Assembly (NCBI GenBank): GCA_026770615.1
Contig: MU631310.1
Coordinates: 77,949 to 99,590 of the forward strand
DNA from: Pavlovales sp. CCMP2436
Lineage: Eukaryota > Haptophyta > Pavlovophyceae > Pavlovales
Reading direction: 5' to 3'
Length of the DNA stretch: 21,642 nt
The notes beneath the pieces are model-generated. The model worked only from the letters and a program-made list of their open reading frames with translations, did no database searches and was not told where the DNA came from. Below are positions 1 to 7,877 of the stretch, one piece after another; the stretch's first letter is position 1, and every line of letters begins with the position of its first letter. The position numbers were made by a program, and so were the translations under genes.

Positions 1-108
1 CCTGCGCTGCGAGAAGGGCACATCGTCATCGGCTATGTCCTCGTCCGAGATCCGCTCGACCTTTTAGAACGGGGCGAGCGCGGCTTGCTTGCGGACACGC
101 ATGAGCGC

Positions 109-647
109 CTATTAAATTAGTATAATGTTAGTGAATCTAGTGATACACAAATTAAGGTAGATTTATTTATTGGGGGGGGGCGGGGGGGGGGGTACTATTA
201 TAGAATAAAGTTTTTTTTAGATTTTTTGTTTTTTACGATTATTATGAGCAATAATAACAATATTATTCTCAATATGGAAGATTGGGAGAAATATTGTGGT
301 ATTGGAAGCAATATTACTATTACTATTACCATTATCATGTTTATTATATTCTATTATATTATATTCTATTCTTATTCTTCTAATTCCAATGATAATAACT
401 ATACCTATTCCTCGTATTAATATTACTAATACTAATACTATCACTACCATCATTATTATTATTATTATTGCTATCATTGCAATTATTGTTATTAATTATT
501 GTTATTAACAATAGCACGGGTGATTTACTATTAATAATAGAATTAAATGATGATCAGGGCCTGAGGAAATGTATTTTTTTGTTATTATAATAACAAAGCT
601 TTTATTATTTCTGAAAATAAGACTTAAATTATGAGTACGAGTATGTC

Positions 648-698
<51 letters not shown>

Positions 699-722
699 TA
701 TATCTAAAAGGCTAGCGCGCAC
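109..722 (-). repeat. AT-rich intron 5 of the left transposase copy, with microsatellites
   Basis: The stretch holds ATT-type microsatellite (roughly 300-510), a G-run at 172-192 (poly-C on the coding strand), a CT dinucleotide run at about 652-686 followed by TA repeats, and one degenerate copy (about 508-565) of the unit that is tandemly repeated in the right copy's intron 5. Short open frames here are low-complexity and not genes. Confidence 0.7.
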
Positions 723-1579
723 CTCGGGTACGAGGATCTTTGCGAGCTGGTCGCGCAACACGGGCGAGCTGTCGCCGCAGGCGCGGGCGTCCTACGTGGG
801 AGGTGCGGGGCAGAGAGTGTGAGTGCAGGTCAGCGTGTACGCGATGGCGGGGATGGGCGCGGGGCGGTGCAGCTCTCACCTGCACGAGAATGCGGCGGTG
901 CGCCGCAATAAACTTGCGCGTGACGCGGTTCGACTCGAACTCAGAGAGTTTCTCAAGGAGCTTGGCTAGCTTGTCCGAGGCGCTGATGATGTGGCAGAGC
1001 GCGCTGTGAATCGCCTCAGCGCGCTGTGTCGAGTGCACGTCGAGCGTGAGGTGCTGCCACGTCCAGCGCACAGCCCAGCGCAAGGCCCGCGTGCTCAGCA
1101 CCCGGAGCCAGTCGAAGGCGAGCTTGCGCGTCTTATCGTTGCAGCACGTGGACGCCTGCGCGAGCGTGGTGAGCTCGGCCCACTCCGTTGCTGTGTGGAG
1201 GGGGGGGGGGCATGAGCTGGCGGCGGCGTGTGCGTGAGGAGGAGCGGGGCGTGCACGGCGGGGTGCAGCTCGCGCGGCTGCACTTACCGAAGTTCGCGCG
1301 GGTGCTGCTGTCCGACAGCTTCGCAATGCGCCAGAATCTGTTGACGAAGGCGTGCCACGCCGTGCGGTCCGCACCAAAGAGCTTGCTCATGTGCTTGAAG
1401 AGGTTGGTGTAAATGTGGTATAGGCAGAAGAGGTGCACGGTGCCGTCGTCGAAGACCAGCGCGATCGCGCTGTGCATGCCCGGGTCACCATCTGTGAAGA
1501 TGACCGTTGGCGCCCCGAGGTGCTCTTAGAACTGCGCGAAAGCTCAAATGAAGGCCTCCTTCGGCTCACCTGGCGGGAC

Positions 1580-1807
1580 CTATGATAATTATAATTTCGA
1601 TGATAATTATAGAATGAGAATGAGAATAATAATTACAATAATTATAGTGATTATAGAAATTATAGTAATTATTATTATTATTATCATTATCATAATCATA
1701 ATCATTAGCATAATCGTTATCATCATCATCATTATTATTACAAGGAGAGGGGGTAGGGGGGGGGGGTGAGCCCAAGTCTAAATATTATAATTAAATAAAT
1801 AAATTAC
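1580..1807 (-). repeat. Microsatellite intron 2 of the left transposase copy
   Basis: The intron starts GTAATTTATT and ends CATAG on the minus strand. It contains a C-tract, CTCCTTG, then ATA/GAT/ATT microsatellite. The right copy's intron 19527-19733 has the same order. Confidence 0.75.
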
Positions 1808-2016
1808 CAGGGAGAAGGAGATGATCTGCGTGTCGCCGTTGTGGTCGACGATCGTCCAGCAGCCGAGCTTGAGCTTGTACTTGTTGGTCCCATGCTTGGT
1901 GTCGTAGAGCACGCACTTCGCCTCGCGCAGCGCTCGCGCAGCGAGCTCCAGTTTTTGAGGCCGTTCTCGTTGACCCAGAACACAGACTCGAGCTCGCCCT
2001 CCATACTGAGCTTCAC

Positions 2017-2126
2017 CTATGAGAATGACGAGAATGATGAGGATAATAATATTTATCATCATAATTATAATAATTATCATCATCATTATAATCATTATAA
2101 TTATAAGGAGGGGGGGGGGGAGTCAC
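2017..2126 (-). other. Extra spliceosomal intron present only in the left transposase copy
   Basis: Read on the minus strand, GAG is followed by GTGACT, a run of C, CTCCTT, then ATT/GAT microsatellite, ending CTCATAG before GTGAAG. The right copy reads straight through GAG-GTG-AAG at 19336-19344. AGGTGA therefore occurs at both ends of the intron. The C-tract, CTCCTT and microsatellite order resembles intron 1580-1807 of the same gene. Confidence 0.8.
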
Positions 2127-2236
2127 CTCGTACGGGAGGCCCAGCTCGACCTCGCGCTTCTTGAGCTCGGCCACGAACTTGTCCGCGTCGAACTCGCTGG
2201 CCTCGACCCCGTCACGGCAGAATGCGTTATACACAT

Positions 2237-2350
2237 CTATAGATTAAGGGAAAGGGTGGGGTGAATGTGGGGGCGAGGGTGAGGGTGAGGGTAGGGGGTA
2301 GGGGTTGGTGTTGGGGTTCGAGGGTTGGGGTAGGCGTTGTGCGCACTTGC
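2237..2350 (-). repeat. Transposase intron 1, degenerate telomere-like C-rich/G-rich repeat
   Basis: On the plus strand this is a G-rich stretch of varied GGGT/GAGGGT/GGGGTT units. The equivalent intron of the right copy (19113-19218) has the complementary CCCTNACCC-like units. It is a GC-AG intron here and GT-AG in the right copy. It could form G-quadruplexes. Confidence 0.6.
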
Positions 2351-3370
2351 CGTCTAGCGTCCACGTCATCGGGAGGCCCTGCTTGTTGGCCTTGATTTTC
2401 AGCACCCGGTCGATTACGGCCGCGGAAAGGCCGGCGCGCCGGTTGATCTGCGCGATTTCTTGGAGCTGAGGCGGGATCTTGACACCCGTGGGCAGGGCAA
2501 TCCCGTCGCGGTTGTTGATGGCGGCGAGCGTCATGTCGAACGCGTGCTGCGAGTGCGTGCCGTTCATTCCGAGCACCGTCCAGCCCTGCTTGGTGTCCTC
2601 GAGGTGGAACCGGAAGCTGCACTTAAACCCATGCTCGCTCATGCACGAGGATTTCCGCTTGCCGGTCGACGTCGAGCTCGTCGTCTTGCTGAACTGGCAG
2701 TAGAGGTAGCCCTTGCGGCCGGCCTTGGTCGTGGGCATATTGAGCTCGGCGCACTTCACGAGCTTGAAGCCCTTGCTCGCCGCCCACTGTTGCAGCGCAG
2801 CTCGTGCATGCTCGAACGACTCCCACGGACCCACCGGCAAGTCGTCGGGGCGGTCGACCACCTTGCAGAACTGCGCGTTGACCACCTCGAACGAGCGGCG
2901 CACATCCGCGGGCACCTCATCCGGAGCAGCAGTCGGAGCAGCAGCCGGAGCCGGCGTCGTGCGCTGCGGAGCCGGCGCGAGCGACGAGCGGAGCGGCGAC
3001 GGTACGGGCGACCCGCCCGCCGAGCGGGGGCGAAGCATGTCCCGGCGCGGCAAGCTGTGCGGCGACGAAGCGAGCGACGAGCGGCGCGGCGACGCCGCTG
3101 GCGAGCTGTGCGGCGACGGAGCGAGCAACGAGCGGCGCGGCGACGCCGCCGGCGAAGGCACGCGCGACAGCGACGGGCGGCGCGGCGAGCGGAGCGGCGA
3201 GAGCGGCGAGGGCGAAGCCGGTAGCGGCGACGCCGCCGGCGCCGCCGGCGCGCTCCGGCCCGCGCTCCTGCCGAGGCCAAAGAGCGAGAACATCGCGTTG
3301 TGCTCGCTCTGCGCAGCGCTCTGCGCAGTGCGAGCTCTGCGAAAGGTCTCCGAGTAGCACGCTGAGCGCG

Positions 3371-3434
3371 AGACGGTCTCCGAATTAGACCGTCCGGGCT
3401 CGCTATTCCGAGACTGTCTCCGAATTAGACCATC
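3371..3434. repeat. Two copies of a short palindromic motif upstream of the left transposase
   Basis: Two units at about 3371-3393 and 3411-3434 each contain GAGAC(G/T)GTCTCCGAATTAGAC, whose arms are nearly self-complementary. One copy occurs upstream of the right transposase at about 18070-18098. Similarity between the two transposon copies ends just beyond, at about 3450 and 18045, so this lies near the element end. Confidence 0.5.
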
Positions 3435-3450
3435 TTGCATTACGGGAGCC

Positions 3451-3838
3451 GGAGCTGGGCACGGTCCCCTGTTGCTGTTACTGGCCCGGAAAAATCCGGA
3501 CTGCCCTAGAGAGGGGGTTGCTCAGATATATCGGACCCGGTCCGTAACCTTACGGGCGAGCGCCTGGGCCGCTGCGGGTGGCGCGGCAATAGCAGTCTGC
3601 CAGGCCCAACCAATATCGGTATTTACAGCGTGACGCTCAGACGCTGACACCCGGGGCCACGGACGCAGAAACTGCGCCCCGGATTCGAAGTGGAGTGGGC
3701 CACTGCAGCCGTGGTGCGGGGGGGGCAGTTCTTGAGCGAACCGAAGGGAGAGCATAGCCCAGAGCAGAGCAATCGCACCGGAGCCGAGCGGCATCGACCC
3801 CAGAGCGAGCTCAGACTCAGAGCGGAGCGTGCGTCGGG
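3451..3838. promoter_or_regulatory. Region between the transposase and UBC9, presumed UBC9 promoter and 5' UTR
   Basis: 388 bases with no convincing gene. It includes a GGACCCGGTCC palindrome at about 3533-3543 and becomes GC- and GA-rich near the UBC9 ATG. No clear TATA box was seen. The promoter role is inferred only from position. Confidence 0.35.
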
Positions 3839-5534
3839 ATGAGTGGCATCGCGCAGGGCCGCCTGGCCGCGGAGCGCAAGCAGTGGCGCAAGGACCACCC
3901 CCACAGGTTCGTCGCCAAGCCGGCGACGCTCGCAGACGGCAGCACCGACCTTATGAACTGGGCTTGCACGATCCCGGGCAAGGACGGAACGATCTGGGCG
4001 CCCGGCGAGGTGCGTCACTGCCCCCTGCCGTGATATGTTTTGTTGTGGAGCCCATCGGACACCAACCAGCGCCGAAGGCGTTGGGGGCAATGGTTTCATG
4101 GTATCTGCTCAGCGGGAGGAGGCATGCAGCCTATGAAGCAGCAATCCGCGCTTGCTCGAAGATGGGTTCGCTGTGTGTGCGTGTATGCTCTGCGGGTAGC
4201 CGCAGGCACGCAGCGCGACGCTGCCCATCGGTGCGCCTGACAGTGAAGTTTTTAAGGCTGGATGCAACAGGCCCGGACCGCGGGCACTGGCCGCATCCTA
4301 ACAGCCACTTCCATCACATCTCGCCTATCGCCGCCCCCCTGTATCAGTACGCCGTGAGCTTAAAGTTTACCGCGGACTATCCGAGCAAGCCGCCCATCTG
4401 CCGCTTCACGCCAAAGATCTTTCACCCGAATGTGTATGAGGACGGCCTCATCTGCCTCGACATCATCAACGGTTTTTTTTTTGTTGGCTTTCCCCTCCCA
4501 CGCCTTATATACTATATATACTATACCACTTTTTGATTCATTTACTTACGCCTTATATATCACCTCTGACGGGGGATATTCGGTCGGTATTCGACGCCTA
4601 GACTGCCTGAGTGACGACTGCTGTCGTGAACACATTCTTTTCGAGCACCTCAATATGTCTGCAACCCACCGTCGGCTGCCCCACCTTACTTCACCTATTA
4701 CGTGTGCGCGAAGAGGGGGGGCGGCCACGACGCCATGCCCGTTGCGACGCCATACAGCTTTCGCCGTACGATATCTCTGATCTGATAAATTTACTCGGGT
4801 CCGTGCCGGTTTGCCAGCTGCTGAAGCCAGGTCTCGGTTCTTTGTTAATCCCTTGCCGGCAAGGGATTAACAAATTGAGGCGTTAATCCCTTGCCGGCAA
4901 GGGATTAACAAATTGAGGCGATAAGTAGTAAGTATTGTAAACTGTTAACTGGTTTTTAACCAATTACAGAAATAATTTCGGTAGCAACCGAGACCTGGCT
5001 CCAGCAATTAGTTTCTTTTCGATCGTTCTCCCGGGCCAGCTAGCCCGGGTCCTGTGGCTGGCCCCGTGGCGGCGCGCCCGTCTTGTAGCTTCGTTGTCAG
5101 GCCCACCAAATCCTACTTTTAAACCGTCCTGCGCATAGGTGCTACAAGCCGCATCATTTTTTTTCTTTTTCTTTTTTACATCCAGTCTTGGCGGTTCTCC
5201 TCCAGCTGTTCCATCCTGGCTGCGTCGAACCCTCTCACTGTCTCCTTCGATGCCCCCTGTTGGTCTTTAATTACATTACTGATAGGGATTCAAGCTGACG
5301 TCTGACTGTCCTACTTTTGCTTATTTTGTATATGTAATAGACCCCGCAGCGGGCGGCCAATGGCGGCCATGCCTGACCATCCGGCAAGTGTTGGTGGGCA
5401 TCCAGGAGCTGCTCGACAACCCCAACAATAAGTCGCCTGCGCAGCACAAAGCCTCGGTCCTGTTTGCGCGTGACCGCAAGAAGTATGAGGCGACAGTTAA
5501 GGCGCAGGCGGCGAAGATGACGCCGGTCGGATAA
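3839..5534 (+). CDS. UBC9: SUMO-conjugating enzyme E2 (UBC9), three exons, 159 aa
   Basis: Exons 3839-4009, 4348-4471 and 5350-5534 join in frame (171+124+185 bases). The product is a cytosolic/nuclear E2 that accepts SUMO from the E1 as a thioester and passes it to target lysines. Its length matches the usual 158 aa. Visible signatures: N terminus [26 protein letters not shown] at 68-73, HPN at 83-85, Tyr87, catalytic Cys93 in GLICLDI, WRP at 103-105, [10 protein letters not shown] at 115-124 and PAQ at 128-130. Residue 127, Asp in animal and yeast UBC9, is Ser here. Intron 1 (4010-4347) is GTGCGT...CAG. Intron 2 (4472-5349) has a weak donor (GTTTTTT) and ends GCAG; it carries repeats. Intron phases were chosen because they restore gap-free alignment with known UBC9. 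It is convergent with the light-harvesting gene, about 680 bases apart. It appears intact. Confidence 0.93.
4819..5006. mobile_element. Inverted-repeat (MITE-like) element in UBC9 intron 2 with nested palindromes
   Basis: Outer inverted repeats of 21 bases at 4819-4839 and 4986-5006 differ at one position. Inside are two perfect tandem copies of a 38-base unit (4844-4881 and 4882-4919). Each unit starts with a 28-base perfect palindrome centred on TTGCCGGCAA; the first palindrome extends to 34 bases (4841-4874). No target-site duplication is obvious. Confidence 0.7.
5030..5049. repeat. Short inverted repeat in UBC9 intron 2
   Basis: CCCGGGC and GCCCGGG flank a six-base loop, 24 bases after the palindromic element. 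Its role is unknown. Confidence 0.5.
5281..5311 (+). repeat. Repeat family B, copy 1 (UBC9 intron 2)
   Basis: The core AGGGATTCAAGCTGACGTCT recurs nearly exactly at 17031-17056 (plus) and, reversed, at 7878-7902. A looser reversed copy is at about 8131-8156. At 7878 and 17031 it directly adjoins family A; in this intron it stands alone. Confidence 0.65.
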
Positions 5535-6215
5535 CCTCTCTTATCTGTGGGTTTTCGCCCCAGACCGCCGCGCCCGCGGCAAACGGGCGTGTTGCAACGA
5601 CTGCACGCCGGCTGGCGCGGATCTGCGTGCGTGGGCGCGAAGCACCGAGGCCGAGCATATATTCTCCGCCTCTGAGCGAGTTGCGGCGATGCACGCGGCG
5701 CGTGTGGCAAATACACAGTCACAATGCAAACTGCCAGCAGTGGCGAGCCCCAAGCCAGGCGTCATGCTCATTCATTGGCATATATTGACCAACATTTATA
5801 CTTGAAAGAAAGCATCCACAGTCCCTAAAACCGATCATAGTCATATTGTCAATGAGGCACGACCTGTCAACCAGTGACGTAATATCTAAAAACTAAAAGA
5901 TGTTTCATTCTAATAAGTTCGTATATTTAAATTAAATTATGCACGTTGTGAATGATCACACTGTGAAGGCTTCATGAGTTAACACTCACACACACGCAGG
6001 GCCGGCAAGGCTTTATAATTATATATATCGAGGCTCGAGCACAGCTGCTGCGGATCTGTGCGGATCGAGGCAACTATTAATCGAGGCAAGTTATAAGCAA
6101 TTCTAATGGGGAAGCTACTCATTGGGTCCTCGCCACAGTAGAGGCGCATGAGGCGGGCGTCCGACCATCGAGGAGGGACCTATGATGTTGTCCGACCATC
6201 TTAGTTAGCCGCTGC
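5535..6215. other. Intergenic region between convergent UBC9 and light-harvesting genes
   Basis: The first part (5540-5770) is GC-rich, and several frames are open. One minus-strand frame (about 5690-5545) encodes RAVVATRPFAAGAAVWGE, which resembles the start of a SET domain, but it runs to a stop inside the UBC9 3' exon. The second part (5780-6115) is AT-rich with no coding signal. The 3' UTRs of both genes should lie here. Confidence 0.5.
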
Positions 6216-7193
6216 TTAGTTGAACGGGACGGGCGCGCCGAGGAGCGCGTTGATGATGTACGGGTTGTTGTCCATCTTCTCGTGCACCATAAGGGCGAGG
6301 ATGCCCATCTGGGCCGCGCGGCCGTTGTTGAGCTCGATGGCGCGCTTGGAGAGCTTCTGCTCCTCGGAGAACGTGTTCCAGCCGAAGTCGAGGGCGCCGT
6401 TGCGGAAGTCGCCGGGGAACTGTTTGTTTTTTGGGGATTTTTTTGAAACGGGGGGGGGGTTAACTTAGAATGACGTGCGCTCATGCGCAGCTCGCCCAAC
6501 AGCCTCGTTCTTATAACGAGGGGTTCATATTAGTGGGTACGGTGCAACTGTCTGGCTGTGCCGCGGTGTGCCGCGGGGGCGGCGGGAATCAAGCTGGACC
6601 GCGGGAGCAGTGGCGTGGACGTGCTATAGCAAGTACCTCGCCGGTGCCCTTCACGTCCTTCATCACGACGATCTCAAGGAAGCCGACGAAAATGAACATC
6701 TGTGCCAGGCCGAGCGCCGGGACTGCGGAGAGCGCGGCGATGCCTGCAAGGGGGGGGGGGGGGGGGGGGGGGGAGGGTGGGAGGGGGGGGGTAGTTGAGT
6801 AAGCAGGAGGAGCAGCGGGGGGCAGCGGCAGTGCTGGCGCGTACCCGACGGGATCGAGGCGAACGAGGTGCCCGCGTAGTCGATGTTGCCAGGCAGGCGG
6901 ATGCCGGCGGTGGTGACGATGTGGCCGAGGACGGCGAGCATGCAGATGCGGCCGTGCTTCAGCTCGACGAAGCGGAGGCGGTCAAAGCGGGCCTCGTCGG
7001 CACCCTCGAGCAGGCCGAGCGGGTCAAACACGCCGAGGGGGGGCTGCGCGCCGAGCGCGTCGGCGAAGGGGATACCGGAGGAGACGACCGCCTTCTGGGT
7101 CTTGCCCTTGCTGGCCATGGTGATGCCAGACGACGACGGACGGGACGCCATGCCGTTGAAGGCGAGCGCGGAGGTGACGAGGTTGGCAAGCAT
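6216..7193 (-). CDS. Fucoxanthin chlorophyll a/c-type light-harvesting protein, three exons, 219 aa
   Basis: Exons 7193-6845, 6743-6637 and 6419-6216 join in frame (349+107+204 bases). The product is a plastid thylakoid antenna protein that binds chlorophyll a/c and carotenoid. Helix 1 lies around 69-92 with VELKHGRICMLAV (the Glu and Arg are the usual pigment-binding and salt-bridge pair). Helix 2 lies around 118-146. Helix 3 lies around 173-200 with IELNNGRAAQMGILALMVHE. The length fits the FCP family. The N terminus MLANLVTSALAFNG has an Ala-Phe step like the ASAFAP motif at the signal/transit boundary of red-lineage secondary plastids, followed by a Ser/Thr/Lys-rich stretch to about 40. 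Introns 6744-6844 and 6420-6636 are GT-AG, and both carry long C runs on the coding strand. It appears intact. Which FCP subfamily it belongs to cannot be settled by eye. Confidence 0.92.
6744..6844 (-). other. Light-harvesting gene intron 1 with poly-C tract before the acceptor
   Basis: On the plus strand the run of G from 6750 to about 6772, with more G runs to 6791, becomes an almost pure C polypyrimidine tract ending CTTGCAG. Intron 2 (6420-6636) has a shorter C run about 30 bases before its CAG. Confidence 0.85.
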
Positions 7194-7700
7194 TCTGTGA
7201 GCGGTGGGCGTGGGGCGGGACGTGGGGAGTGGGGCGTGGGATGCGCACGCGGTGAGAATCCTCTCGCCTGCGCTCCAAACAACGCGCCGTAAGATCCCGA
7301 GATACCCCCCGCCCCGCCAGCTCTCGCGACCGCGTGTCAGCAGCAGCCATCTGGCATGCCACCCCATGCGACAGACAGCCTAGTCTGCCACTTGCGCCCC
7401 AGAACCATCGCGGCGCTCACGTGAAAGGACTCGAGTGTGCGGCTTTGAGATCGGGCGCGTTTAATTAAGAAATTATTTTAAAATTATTTAAAGTAATTAT
7501 TTTTTAAAAAAGCTTTTTTTTTGTGAAGACCCCGCCGGGTCTGCTGGGTCTTGTGTGCAAACCCCGGAAGTGTAGACACCCCGATCAGGTCTTGCGTACA
7601 CACCCCGGTATTTCGTGATGGAGGAGGTAATTTTAAACAGCCTCTGGCTCTGATGAGGTCTGCTAGCCTGAAAAGGCCGGGCAATGGAATATGCCTATAG
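7194..7700. promoter_or_regulatory. Upstream region of the light-harvesting gene
   Basis: It is GC-rich to about 7455, then holds an A/T-only-like tract (7460-7520), then imperfect repeats of a roughly 35-40 base unit with ACCCCG and GGTCTTG/GGTCTTGCGT at about 7525-7610. The promoter and 5' UTR of the minus-strand gene must lie in the first few hundred bases by position. No defined element was recognised. Confidence 0.35.
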
Positions 7701-7860
7701 GGGATCGCGGGTAATAAGAAGGGCGAATTTTGAGCTTGAGGCTGAGCTTCTTAGCAAATTACATGCAAACAATTCTTAAATTTTGTTAAATTACGTACTA
7801 AAAATGCAAAAATGAGGCTCAGCTAGTTAACGTTACGGCTTTTTATTGCCCGCGACACCC
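7701..7860. mobile_element. Family F: short MITE-like inverted-repeat element
   Basis: Imperfect terminal inverted repeats: GGGATCGCGGGTAATAAG at 7701-7718 and its near complement TTTTTATTGCCCGCGACACCC at about 7840-7860. The AT-rich interior holds a further inverted pair around GAGGCTGAGC / GAGGCTCAGC. It adjoins repeats B and A. Confidence 0.5.
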
Positions 7861-7877
7861 TGTAATGTAACTATATA

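Larger units (their letters stand above)
1..3293 (-). pseudogene. Mutator-like (MULE/FAR1-type) transposase, broken left copy, 3' end outside window
   Basis: Inverted paralogue of the gene at 18203-21642. Exons on the minus strand, inferred by matching the two copies: 3293-2351, 2236-2127, 2016-1808, 1579-1288, 1190-880, 791-723 and 108-<1. Exon 1 encodes a Ser/Pro-rich N terminus, then a FAR1/WRKY-GCM1-like zinc-binding region with a C-x7-C pair and a late H-x2-H pair. Exons 2-4 encode the MULE DDE transposase core. The copy is dead by sequence. An 11-base tandem duplication near 1924-1945 shifts the frame. TGA (1544-1546) and TAA (1526-1528) interrupt exon 3, where the other copy has Trp and Lys. 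TAA (64-66) interrupts the last exon, where the other copy has Tyr. Intron 1 starts with GC, not GT. Exon 2 is split by an extra intron (2017-2126) absent from the other copy. The start is set at the ATG shared by both copies; an in-frame ATG at 3440 would add 49 residues. Confidence 0.85.

Noticed and set aside
217..508. Three overlapping open frames rich in Ile, Asn and Tyr
   Set aside because: They arise from ATT-type microsatellite within transposase intron 5.
1548..1775. Open frames of Ile or Asp/Asn/Tyr runs on both strands
   Set aside because: Translation of a microsatellite intron.
2460..3360. Long open frames on the plus strand and in other minus frames
   Set aside because: Shadows of the GC-rich transposase exon 1; the conserved frame is the one shared with the right copy.
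4040..4340. Separate small gene suggested by open frames after UBC9 exon 1
   Set aside because: The stretch is an intron: GTGCGT follows exon 1 and CAG precedes the next conserved UBC9 exon without gap.
7701..7860. tRNA or structured RNA because of the paired ends
   Set aside because: No cloverleaf, anticodon arm or T-loop signature; a MITE-like inverted repeat fits better.
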